Shown here piece by piece: positions 45,583 through 53,450 of a stretch of DNA of 64,000 nucleotides. The stretch lies in assembly GCA_041660045.1 (NCBI GenBank), contig JBAZXA010000010.1, positions 1 through 64,000 on the forward strand. The letters run 5' to 3'. Position numbers and translations under genes: made by a program. Below the pieces are notes generated by a model, which was not told the DNA's origin, did no database searches, and saw only the letters and a program-made list of their open reading frames with translations. The stretch's first letter is position 1. Each line of letters starts with the position of its first letter. The stretch comes from WM-3-3 sp041660045 (GTDB lineage: Bacteria > Pseudomonadota > Gammaproteobacteria > Methylococcales > Methylomonadaceae).

Positions 45583-45651
45583 TCTAAGCTTGTCTCTAAT
45601 ATTTGGCTGTTTTCGGTAGAGACTGTGGTGAAAAATGTGAAGGAGACCAAT

Positions 45652-48303
45652 GTGCGCAATTTAACGAGAACTTTAGCGATGGTATCGTTACTAGCCCCGG
45701 CTGGTGCTTACCCGTTAGGTATAGGTGACATTAAATTGCACTCAGCGCTCAACCAGAAACTGAACGCTGAAATTCCCCTAATACTCGCACCAGGCGAGGA
45801 TATTAGTGATGTTAAAATCAGCCTTGCCCCGCCTGATAAGTTTGATGAGGCAGGTGTGCCTTGGTCTTATTTTTTATCTAAACTTCAATTTGAAGTTGTC
45901 GGAACCGTTATTAAAGTCACCTCGAAAGAAGCGATAAAAGAACCGCTTTTGGATATGGTGCTTGAGGTTAAATGGCCTAAAGGCAATCTATTTCGCGGTT
46001 TTACCTTACTTGTTGATCCACCAGCCACTTACCAGCAAGCGACTGTTCCCTTATCAACTCGGCCAGCGCTTAATACTGAAGCAAGTCCACAGCCAAGATC
46101 TACCGATTATCAACCTGCAAAAACTCGCACTCGTACACCTCAAAGCGCTGTTAATGGTGATGAGTACGGGCCTACCCGCACAAATGATTCACTTTGGCGC
46201 GTGGCCGAAAATGCCCGTGGTGATTCTGGCGCTACCGTGGAACAAGTTGCTATAGCGATTTATGAAGCAAATCCACAAGCTTTTTTTAAGCCTAACGTCA
46301 ATGCCTTAATGGCGGGTAAAACCTTAAAAATTCCTGAAAATGACGTTATTTTAAAACTTTCCAAAAAACAAGCTTTGGATGAGTTTAATCAACAAATGGC
46401 TAATTGGAAAAACGGCGTTGTTAAAAGCCGCGTTATTGCTTCTGCAACAGATGCCGAACAAGCCGATAACAAATTAAAGCTGTTAGCGCCAACTGATGCA
46501 CCTGTTGCAGAAAATGCAGAAGTTACCGCAGGTAATGTGAAGACCAGCCCAGATAAGCAAAAAAACCAAACCAAGGCGGGTGCTAAGCCTAATACAGCGA
46601 TAGAACCAAATACCTCAGCCAAAACAACTGATCCTGTGTTGGCCACGATGCAAGAAAAAATTGCGGCATTAGAAAGCCAATTGGCTATGATGCAAAAAAT
46701 GGTAGCGCTAAAAGATGAACAATTAGCCGTCTTGCAAAATCAAAAAGCTTCACCTGACCCAGCAAACAACACGGTAGATGAGGCTGTAACACCGGCAGAA
46801 CCAACACCTGTAGAACCGGCAAGCCCTGCCAACCTTGCCACGGATAGCGCAACAAACGCTGTGGTTGGGGCTGAAACACCAGCTACTACCGAAACCCAGG
46901 CCGTAGCAGAAACGCCCGAACCACCAAAACCAGTGGAGCCGGCACCGGTGGAACCTAAACCTATCGTGGCTCCCGCACCGGTTGTTGCACCTGTGCCAGA
47001 TGATGAGACAGGCTATTATCTAGGTTTAGGCGGTGCAGGCGCAGCCATATTGTCTGTGCTGGGTTGGCTTTGGTGGCGTAACAAACGCAAAGTCGAAGAT
47101 GAAATCAATGCCGAAAGTATTTTTGCATCTTCCAGCATGATCCATGTGCCTGATGAAAATGAGTTATTTTCAGCGCCCGCCACAGCCAACAACAACAGCA
47201 GTAATTATAATGTTGGTACTGTTGGGGAAAGCTCATTTTTAAGCGAATTTACCCCTAGCGATTTTGATGCTTTTGATACCAGCCAAGGTGAAATTGACCC
47301 CATTTCAGAAGCTGATGTGTATTTGGCCTATGGCCGTTATCAACAAGCGGAAGAGTTGATGCGACAAGCAATTAAAGATCAGCCTAACCGTGATGAATGT
47401 AAGCTTAAACTATTTGAAATTTTCTACGCAAACGAAAACCGTAAGGCCTTTGAGGATTATGCCATGGAGATGGCGGCAACGGGCAAGAATAAAGATGTCG
47501 AGTTCTGGTCAAAAATTGTTGAAATGGGTACAGAAATGTGCCCTGATGCGCCTATTTTTTCAGGGCAAAAGCAAGCTGAATCAGCGGCGCCGGAAGCACA
47601 TTTTGCCTATGAAATGCCAGCTTCTATGGAAAGCCACGTTATAGAACAAGACGATGACTTTTCTTTAGCTATGGAGAAAACGGATGCTCTAGAAACAAGT
47701 CCAGAGGAAGAAGACAATGGCCTAGATTTTGATTTGTCTTCCTTTGATCTAGATAACAAAGTGGGGCAAGAAATAACAAACGATTCATCTTTAGACTTTG
47801 ATCTAGATTTGGAAAGCTGGTTGAATAAAGAAGAGGTTGCAGAAAATATAGCCGACGCTAGTAATACAAAAAAAGAATTTGAAAGTTTTGAGTTTGACAT
47901 GGGCGAAAAGCTAGTCGAAAAAGACACAGCTAAAATCGATAATGCTAATGTTCAAGCTGTAACAGACGACAAAATTGAAACTATCGATTTTGCAGGCAAT
48001 GACGAATTTAAATTGGATGACGATTTAGAGGAGTTATCCTTAGACAGCGATTTTGATTTTAATTTTGATTTTAATGAATTGCCAGGAAGCCTTGAAGAAG
48101 CGACTGCAGCGGAAGAAAGTTTTAGTTTTGCAGTTGACGATTTAACCGACATGGATGAGTTTGAAACCAAGCTAGATTTAGCTAGGGCTTACATCGATAT
48201 GGGTGACGCTGAAGCGGCAAGGGATATAGCAGAAGAAGTGATGGAAAAAGGTAGTAAAGAGCAAAAAAAGATAGCACAGGCATTATTGGAAGACATTAAA
48301 TAA
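45652..48303 (+). CDS. fimV: FimV-like polar/pilus assembly protein
   Basis: This 883-aa inner-membrane protein has a signal peptide, the FimV N-terminal domain (PLGIGDIKLHSALNQKLNAE, then IPLILAPGEDISDVKISLA), a LysM peptidoglycan-binding region (DSLWRVAENARG..LKIPEND, about residues 190-235), a coiled coil (AALESQLAMMQKMVALKDEQ), a Pro/Glu-rich stretch, one membrane helix (GLGGAGAAILSVLGWLWW) and a very acidic cytoplasmic part ending in the TPR-like FimV C-terminal domain (LDLARAYIDMGDAEAARDIA). FimV organises the cell pole for type IV pili. The GTG at 45652 is chosen for AAGGAG 6 bp upstream, over an in-frame GTG at 45625. Confidence 0.93.
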   Translation: MRNLTRTLAMVSLLAPAGAYPLGIGDIKLHSALNQKLNAEIPLILAPGEDISDVKISLAPPDKFDEAGVPWSYFLSKLQFEVVGTVIKVTSKEAIKEPLLDMVLEVKWPKGNLFRGFTLLVDPPATYQQATVPLSTRPALNTEASPQPRSTDYQPAKTRTRTPQSAVNGDEYGPTRTNDSLWRVAENARGDSGATVEQVAIAIYEANPQAFFKPNVNALMAGKTLKIPENDVILKLSKKQALDEFNQQMANWKNGVVKSRVIASATDAEQADNKLKLLAPTDAPVAENAEVTAGNVKTSPDKQKNQTKAGAKPNTAIEPNTSAKTTDPVLATMQEKIAALESQLAMMQKMVALKDEQLAVLQNQKASPDPANNTVDEAVTPAEPTPVEPASPANLATDSATNAVVGAETPATTETQAVAETPEPPKPVEPAPVEPKPIVAPAPVVAPVPDDETGYYLGLGGAGAAILSVLGWLWWRNKRKVEDEINAESIFASSSMIHVPDENELFSAPATANNNSSNYNVGTVGESSFLSEFTPSDFDAFDTSQGEIDPISEADVYLAYGRYQQAEELMRQAIKDQPNRDECKLKLFEIFYANENRKAFEDYAMEMAATGKNKDVEFWSKIVEMGTEMCPDAPIFSGQKQAESAAPEAHFAYEMPASMESHVIEQDDDFSLAMEKTDALETSPEEEDNGLDFDLSSFDLDNKVGQEITNDSSLDFDLDLESWLNKEEVAENIADASNTKKEFESFEFDMGEKLVEKDTAKIDNANVQAVTDDKIETIDFAGNDEFKLDDDLEELSLDSDFDFNFDFNELPGSLEEATAAEESFSFAVDDLTDMDEFETKLDLARAYIDMGDAEAARDIAEEVMEKGSKEQKKIAQALLEDIK

Positions 48304-48332
48304 AGTCTTAGGTGGTCTTGGTACTGATAAAG

Positions 48333-48354
48333 AAGCCCGTAAGGGCTTTTTTTC
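48333..48354 (+). terminator. Rho-independent terminator after fimV
   Basis: Stem AAGCCC/GGGCTT (48333-48338/48343-48348) with loop GTAA is followed by a T-run, about 30 bp after the fimV stop. It marks the end of the leu-asd-fimV transcript. Confidence 0.85.
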
Positions 48355-48364
48355 TTAGGTCAAG

Positions 48365-48724
48365 TTAAATTAACAGCCTACTGTCGTTAATTAAAATTTC
48401 TTTTTGTGCGATAAAACTCATTACGGAATGGGCTAAAGTCGTAAAGTTTTGCTTAATTTCATTGGTGTTGTTATGGACTAGGCTATTTTCCAGCCCATAA
48501 GCTAAGGTTTGGAAGTTTACAAAGCCACAAAAACTGACAGTGCCATGTAATTTATGGGTAATTTCTTTGGCCACGCTGTACTCTTCTTTAGCCAATGCGT
48601 TGTCGATATCGGCAATTTGGTTAGGCAATTCTGCAAATAGCTTATGTACGATCGTACGCGTTAATTGATGGTTATCTTTTGTTTTGTCTAATAGAATGCC
48701 AACATAATCAGGGGATGTCTTCAT
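48365..48724 (-). CDS. Hpt (histidine phosphotransfer) domain protein
   Basis: This 119-aa protein is a single Hpt four-helix bundle. The phosphorylation motif is HKLHGTVSFCG with His57 as the likely acceptor, matching the canonical HxLKGxxxxxG with K replaced by H. Such stand-alone proteins relay phosphate between hybrid kinases and response regulators. Its kinase is not in the window. Confidence 0.85.
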   Translation of the reverse strand: MKTSPDYVGILLDKTKDNHQLTRTIVHKLFAELPNQIADIDNALAKEEYSVAKEITHKLHGTVSFCGFVNFQTLAYGLENSLVHNNTNEIKQNFTTLAHSVMSFIAQKEILINDSRLLI

Positions 48725-48892
48725 AGCGTTATGCGGTTATATGGTGCAGTTGAGTAGTTAAGTAAAATTGTAGACTAATTTTGGTCAAGTAAAAATATAC
48801 AAATATAGGGTTAGCGCTTTACTTGAGTGGCTATCATGCTTAAGAAAAAGCAAAATTTGTGTGCACAGTCCAAGAAAATGTTAATTTTAAAA

Positions 48893-48917
48893 AAATGCGG
48901 TTTTAAAAAACCGCATT
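48893..48917 (-). terminator. Orphan intrinsic terminator, minus strand
   Basis: A 10-bp stem ATGCGGTTTT/AAAACCGCAT is followed, read on the minus strand, by seven T residues. On the plus strand it is followed by AAAGGGGGG, so it is oriented to stop leftward transcription, yet no leftward gene lies to its right for almost 4 kb. Confidence 0.6.
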
Positions 48918-49073
48918 AAAGGGGGGATATATGAGCCTCACATGTCAGTGAAACTGTCTTTAAGTGTAGCGTAACTTTTATAACTGCCAATGCGTCTAAT
49001 TGTCGCAGCAATGATGGATTTAGTGTGTTTAAGCGCCCTAAATCTAGATTATTCACGCGGGTCTACAGCTAAA

Positions 49074-49103
49074 TGGCAAACAATAGGCATTGTTCTGTAT
49101 AAT
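49074..49103 (+). promoter_or_regulatory. Sigma-70-type promoter of the aminopropyltransferase-like gene
   Basis: TGGCAA (49074-49079) and a perfect TATAAT (49098-49103) are separated by 18 bp. Transcription would start near 49110, which argues that the ATG at 49133 and not the TTG at 49103 is the start codon of the next gene. Confidence 0.6.
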
Positions 49104-49132
49104 TGCTGTCAAGGGGTTTTATAGCAAATTGT

Positions 49133-49939
49133 ATGTATAAATATGATAGTGGCCAAGTTATCTATCAAATTGTTGATGACGATGGGGCGTTAGAGGTTTT
49201 AGAAAAAAATGGTGTCAGGTCGTTGCATTTTGGCTCCTATCCTAGGCAAAGCAGTATGTTGGTGAATGAGCCGAACACCTTGTGTTTAAGCTATGCCCGT
49301 GCCATGACCAGTTGGCTGTTATTTAAAGAGACATTTGAACATGCTTTGGTTATCGGTTTGGGAGGTGGTTCGTTAACCAAACATTTGTTATATCATTTTC
49401 CTGAATGCCGCATCTGTGCGGTTGAATATCGCGCATCAGTCGTTAAGATTGCACGCAGTTATTTTGGATTGCCCCTGGATTCACGGCTTAAAGTCATCAT
49501 AGCTGATGGGGCGCATTATGCCAGCCAGCGTGTTACTAGCCAAACCGGGCATTACAGTTTGATTTTTATTGATGCCTTTGATCACGTAGGCATAGCTGAT
49601 TCTATTTGCAACCAAGCTTTTTTTGATAACTGTAAGCTGTTATTACAACCTGATGGTATTTTGGCGGTAAACCTTTGGGGCACTAACAAACCCTTATTTG
49701 AGCAAGTTGTTTCATGGTTAGGTTTGGCGTTTAATTGGCGGGTCATGTTTCTTCCGGTTAAAGGCAAAGGCAATATCATCGGTTTTGCTTTTAACGATCA
49801 AGTGCCGTTATATGATTTAAAAGAATTAAGACGTAGGGCCGTCGTCTTGGAACAGGAGTTCCACATAGACTTTCCCGATTATTTACGGGAATTGAGTAAA
49901 AATAACCAACACACCAGTAAATTTTTAATTAAACCATGA
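49133..49939 (+). CDS. Spermidine-synthase-like aminopropyltransferase/methyltransferase fold protein
   Basis: This 268-aa protein has the Rossmann motif ALVIGLGGGSLTKHLL, AVEYRASVVKIARSYFGLP and the strand-4 motif YSLIFIDAFDH of the spermidine synthase family. It lacks the complete SpeE active-site pattern by eye (no clear DSTDP), so it may use a different substrate. It overlaps ygiQ by 4 bp (ATGA). Start chosen from the promoter position. Confidence 0.8.
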   Translation: MYKYDSGQVIYQIVDDDGALEVLEKNGVRSLHFGSYPRQSSMLVNEPNTLCLSYARAMTSWLLFKETFEHALVIGLGGGSLTKHLLYHFPECRICAVEYRASVVKIARSYFGLPLDSRLKVIIADGAHYASQRVTSQTGHYSLIFIDAFDHVGIADSICNQAFFDNCKLLLQPDGILAVNLWGTNKPLFEQVVSWLGLAFNWRVMFLPVKGKGNIIGFAFNDQVPLYDLKELRRRAVVLEQEFHIDFPDYLRELSKNNQHTSKFLIKP

Positions 49940-52131
49940 CTAGTTTACCGTCATCTGAACCAGCCACACTTTTTGGCTACCGAAAGTTTTGGGCGCATCG
50001 TTTTGGTGTTGCCCCAGAACTGCCAATGACCCGTGGCGAAATGGATGCATTGGGTTGGGATAGCTGCGATATTATTTTGGTCACCGGCGATGCTTATATA
50101 GACCACCCCAGCTTTGGTATGGCATTAATTGGGCGTTTGCTGGAAGCCCAAGGTTTTCGTGTTGGTATAATCTCGCAGCCTGATTGGACGAGTGCAGGGG
50201 GTTTTAAAACACTAGGGCGGCCTAACCTGTTCTTTGGCGTCACTGGCGGTAATATGGATTCCATGGTTAACCGTTACACGTCGGATAAAAAAATTCGTTC
50301 CAATGACGCTTACACACCTGATGGGATGGCGGGCAAACGCCCAGACCGTGCCGTTAATGTCTACTCGCACCGGTGCCGGGAAGCTTACAAAGATGTCCCC
50401 ATTATTATTGGTGGCATAGAAGCCAGTCTGCGCCGTATAGCCCATTATGATTATTGGTCCGATACGGTGCGCAAATCGGTTTTGCTGGATAGCAAAGCGG
50501 ATTTGCTAGTGTATGGCAACGCCGAACGGCAAATTGTTGAAATCGCCCATCGCTTGGCAAATGGTGAAGCCATTAGTGAACTCAAGGGTATCCGCGGCAC
50601 TGCCCATTTTGTTAAACAAATACCTGGCGATTTTGCAGTGAAAGACTCTACCGAGATAGACCAACCCGGCACAGTTTCCTTACCAGTCAATCCGTACCAA
50701 GAGCAACCAGCTTGCGATTTAAAGTCTAACGATAATAGCACTTCCTTATTGGCAAACGGCGAACAGGCTATCCGTTTTGATAAATTGCTGATGCGTAACC
50801 AGCGCGCAAAAACAGTGATTCGCCTACCGGCTTATGAAGCTGTTAAAAATGACCCTATCTTGTATGCCCATGCCTCACGCGTGATGCATGCCGAGACCAA
50901 CCCAGGCAATGCCAGGCCATTAATTCAACTACATGGCAACCGTGAAGTGTGGCTTAATCCGCCGCCAATTCCACTCACCACTAAAGAAATGGATGGCGTC
51001 TTTGATTTGCCTTATTCACGTTTGCCACATCAAGCCTATGGCAAGGCCAATATTCCTGCCTTTGAAATGATCCAGCATTCAGTGAATATTATGCGCGGTT
51101 GTTTTGGTGGCTGTACCTTTTGTTCTATTACCGAACATGAAGGCCGCATAATACAAAGCCGGTCAGAAGATTCCATTATCCGTGAAATAGAAGCTATCCG
51201 CGATACCTCCCCGGCATTCACCGGGCATATATCAGACCTGGGTGGGCCAACGGCCAATATGTACCGCTTAGCATGTAAGGATGAAAAAATAGAAGCTGCT
51301 TGCCGTAAGCCATCGTGTGTTTACCCAGGTATTTGCTCTAATTTGAATACCGACCATAGCCCGTTGATTAAACTATACCGGCGTGCCCGCGCCTTGCCCG
51401 GCATAAAAAAAATCTTTATCGCCTCGGGCTTACGTTATGACTTGGCGGTGGAATCGCCAGAATATGTTAAAGAATTAGTCACCCACCATGTTGGCGGCTA
51501 TTTAAAAATTGCCCCGGAGCATACCGAACAAGGCCCGTTATCAAAAATGATGAAACCAGGCATGGGAACTTATGACCGCTTTAAAGCCATGTTTGATAAG
51601 TTTTCCAAAGAAGCGGGCAAAGAACAGTACTTAATTCCGTATTTTATTGCTGCCCACCCAGGCACAACGGATGAAGACATGCTCAACTTGGCGGTATGGT
51701 TAAAGCGTAATGGTTTTAGGGCCGATCAAGTACAGGCGTTTTTACCCTCGCCCATGGCCACAGCCACAGCCATGTACCATTCAGGAAAAGATACGCTCCA
51801 TAAAGTTAGCCCAAAAGCTGCGGATATAGCCATTCCTAAAAGTGTCAAACAACGCCGGCTACACAAAGCGTTTTTGCGCTACCACGACCCGAAAAACTGG
51901 CCCTTGCTCCGCGATGCCCTAAAAGCCATGGGGCGTTCCGATTTAATCGGCAACGGCAAGCATCATTTGATACCCTCGTTCCAACCCAAGGGTACTTTGG
52001 ATAATGCGGCAGACAACAAAGCAAGCTACGCAAAAAAACCTAACCAAAAGTTTAAAACCAAATACACCGGTTTTGAAAACAAAGCTGGAAAATCCAACTC
52101 AACAAGCGAACACAAAAATAAACGTCGCTAA
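49936..52131 (+). CDS. ygiQ: YgiQ family radical SAM protein
   Basis: This 731-aa protein has the UPF0313 features: an N-terminal segment MTRGEMDALGWDSCDIILVT, SHRCREAYKDVPIIIGGIEA, the radical SAM motif C389-x3-C393-x2-C396 (RGCFGGCTFCS) and KIAPEHTEQGPLSKMMKPGM. The last 60 residues are a Lys/Asn-rich, disordered tail. The reaction is not established for the family. Coupled to the preceding gene by a 4-bp overlap. Confidence 0.95.
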   Translation: MTSLPSSEPATLFGYRKFWAHRFGVAPELPMTRGEMDALGWDSCDIILVTGDAYIDHPSFGMALIGRLLEAQGFRVGIISQPDWTSAGGFKTLGRPNLFFGVTGGNMDSMVNRYTSDKKIRSNDAYTPDGMAGKRPDRAVNVYSHRCREAYKDVPIIIGGIEASLRRIAHYDYWSDTVRKSVLLDSKADLLVYGNAERQIVEIAHRLANGEAISELKGIRGTAHFVKQIPGDFAVKDSTEIDQPGTVSLPVNPYQEQPACDLKSNDNSTSLLANGEQAIRFDKLLMRNQRAKTVIRLPAYEAVKNDPILYAHASRVMHAETNPGNARPLIQLHGNREVWLNPPPIPLTTKEMDGVFDLPYSRLPHQAYGKANIPAFEMIQHSVNIMRGCFGGCTFCSITEHEGRIIQSRSEDSIIREIEAIRDTSPAFTGHISDLGGPTANMYRLACKDEKIEAACRKPSCVYPGICSNLNTDHSPLIKLYRRARALPGIKKIFIASGLRYDLAVESPEYVKELVTHHVGGYLKIAPEHTEQGPLSKMMKPGMGTYDRFKAMFDKFSKEAGKEQYLIPYFIAAHPGTTDEDMLNLAVWLKRNGFRADQVQAFLPSPMATATAMYHSGKDTLHKVSPKAADIAIPKSVKQRRLHKAFLRYHDPKNWPLLRDALKAMGRSDLIGNGKHHLIPSFQPKGTLDNAADNKASYAKKPNQKFKTKYTGFENKAGKSNSTSEHKNKRR

Positions 52132-52174
52132 AGGCTAGGCAAAAAAAATTGCTCAGGTATAATAGGTCTTCTTT

Positions 52175-52250
52175 GCTGGCGTAGCTCAGTTGGTAGAGCA
52201 GCTGATTTGTAATCAGCCGGTCGCGGGTTCGAGTCCCATCGCCAGCTCCA
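52175..52250 (+). tRNA. tRNA-Thr (TGT anticodon), site of element integration
   Basis: The gene begins GCTGGCGTAGCTCAGTTGGT, has anticodon stem CTGAT/ATCAG with loop TTGTAA context giving anticodon TGT, T-loop TTCGAGTCC, and acceptor end CGCCAGC-T-CCA. A TATAAT box lies at 52158-52163. Its last 46 bases are duplicated at 58544-58589, marking the integration site of the element that follows; the tRNA remains intact. Confidence 0.96.
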
Positions 52251-52251
52251 A
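52205..52251 (+). repeat. attL: 47-bp direct repeat within tRNA-Thr
   Basis: The sequence from ATTTGTAATCAGCCGGTCGC through CCATCGCCAGCTCCAA is repeated exactly at 58544-58590. Flanking bases differ (G before and A after here; A and T at the other copy), which fixes the limits at 47 bp. It covers the anticodon-loop to CCA part of the tRNA. Confidence 0.95.
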
Positions 52252-52260
52252 ATAAATCAA

Positions 52261-52290
52261 GCCCTTACGAGTAATCGAAGGGCTTTTTTA
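52261..52290 (+). terminator. Element-borne terminator behind tRNA-Thr
   Basis: Stem GCCCTT/AAGGGC (52261-52266/52278-52283) followed by six T residues lies 10 bp inside the element. It replaces the tRNA's original terminator, which was displaced to the far side at 58601. Confidence 0.8.
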
Positions 52291-52307
52291 TTGCCTACTG
52301 GAAAATT

Positions 52308-52327
52308 AATAGGCTCATAATAGGCAA
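52308..52327. repeat. Arm-type repeat, left copy
   Basis: AATAGGCTCATAATAGGCAA matches 19 of 20 bases of the sequence at 58405-58424 in the same orientation. Each copy itself contains AATAGGC twice in tandem. Further TGCCTA motifs occur at 52292, 58393 and 58498. The pattern resembles arm-type integrase or excisionase binding sites flanking the att cores. Confidence 0.65.
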
Positions 52328-52853
52328 TTGAGATAAGGCCGCCTATTAAACAAGTATTTATCAGGCACAAAAAAGCCGCATGGTTGGCGATTTGTTTAGG
52401 TTGATTGTATTGCTAATGTCACATGGTTTAAAGTTTTTTAACCATTAGCTATGCTCCCCAAATATGGTTAATGGCTTGGTTTAGGACGGTAACCCAAAAT
52501 AGGTCAACTAGCAATTTTGGCGCACTTTCAAAAACATTCCTGTAACACTTGCCAGCATTTCAAACACAAAAAAAACCAGAGTTGCTCGGCCTTTGTTGTT
52601 ACTTTATCCGCTTTAAGCTTTATGGTTCACACGCGTACGCGCCTTATGCAAAAAAGATAATAAAAATATTAAATTAGATAAAAAATACCTGCACTCCAAA
52701 GCTGTTAAATAGGTTTAGTAGGTTCTTAGCTTGAGATATTTGGCAGAATTTTCGGGTGTGCTTGATAGTGGATTGAAAGCCTTTCAAAGTAACTTTATAT
52801 AATTACCTTTTAAATCTCATCTTAAACAGGAGTAGATTTAAAACTTAGTATTA
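52328..52853. other. AT-rich non-coding left part of the element
   Basis: About 520 bp between the left arm-type repeat and the lipoprotein gene hold no recognisable gene. There are A/T-rich runs at 52650-52690 and no clear promoter or RNA. It may carry attL accessory sites. Confidence 0.45.
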
Positions 52854-53213
52854 TCATTGTGAGCCTTTGGTGTTAATGTTGATGTTAAGTTCAGGCTTTG
52901 GAATTTGTCCCCAGTCAATTTCTTTTGACCCTAAGCCACACCCTGCGACACTTGCTCCGCTACGACTTGTAACAGCAGTAACTTTCCCATTACTTAACCA
53001 TACAATTATATAACTACATTGGCCATAACCAACTATTTCAGAGTACTCCAAAGCTTCATCATTTCCCCTCAATGACCTTCTTTCTGGTAGACCCATTTTC
53101 CCAATAACTATTTGTTTAGGCATACCAGCTTCCAGGCTATAGGAAGTTCTAGTTAGAAAAGTTGAGCAACCAGCTAAATTAATTAATAACACAACAAGTA
53201 GTGACAGTTTCAT
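52854..53213 (-). CDS. BamE/SmpA-like small lipoprotein carried by the element
   Basis: This 119-aa protein has a lipoprotein signal (LSLLVVLLINLAGC, Cys16). The mature part has a BamE-like pattern: EAGMPKQIVIGKMGLPERRS then EYSEIVGYGQCSYIIVWLSN GK-like strands, with two further cysteines. BamE-type domains serve the outer-membrane assembly machine or act in inclusion-type roles on mobile elements. As the only non-replication gene at the distal end it may be cargo. Function is inferred only from fold-like similarity. Confidence 0.6.
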   Translation of the reverse strand: MKLSLLVVLLINLAGCSTFLTRTSYSLEAGMPKQIVIGKMGLPERRSLRGNDEALEYSEIVGYGQCSYIIVWLSNGKVTAVTSRSGASVAGCGLGSKEIDWGQIPKPELNININTKGSQ

Positions 53214-53344
53214 ATTAAATTCCCATATATAGAGGTTAATTTTAGCTTATTAATAAATTAATGCCTTAAAAACCAACGTTATCACTACAGGATGCTACTC
53301 ATAAATTAGCCCTGTGCATTTCTGGTATTTTAACCAATCTAAGT

Positions 53345-53450
53345 GGGACAGGTTACCGGACAACCGGACACTTCTTAAGAAGTGTGTCCGTGTCCGTCCG
53401 GCTATAACCCCGGACAGTTTTTTATTTTGTCCGGTCTTGTCCGCTGTCCG
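53345..53450. repeat. Iteron-like cluster of CGGACA/TGTCCG, candidate replication origin
   Basis: Eight exact copies of the hexamer CGGACA or its complement lie at 53357, 53365, 53385, 53391, 53411, 53428, 53438 and 53445, in both orientations, with a GGGACA variant at 53345. A perfect 18-bp palindrome ACACTTCTTAAGAAGTGT sits at 53368-53385, and an AT-rich stretch (TTTTTTATTTT) at 53418-53428. The cluster lies immediately beyond the stop of the primase/helicase gene, as origins often do next to their initiator. Origin function is an inference. Confidence 0.65.

Larger units (their letters stand above)
48725..49132. other. Gene-poor 400-bp region with a hairpin and a promoter
   Basis: No coding sequence was seen. 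It contains a strong hairpin at 48895-48916 followed on the minus strand by a T-run, and a sigma-70-like promoter for the downstream gene at 49074-49103. A leftward transcript ending at the hairpin could be a small RNA, but none is recognised. Confidence 0.5.

Noticed and set aside
49103..49132. TTG start extending the aminopropyltransferase-like protein by 10 residues
   Set aside because: The TTG overlaps the -10 box of the probable promoter, so it would lie upstream of the transcript start.
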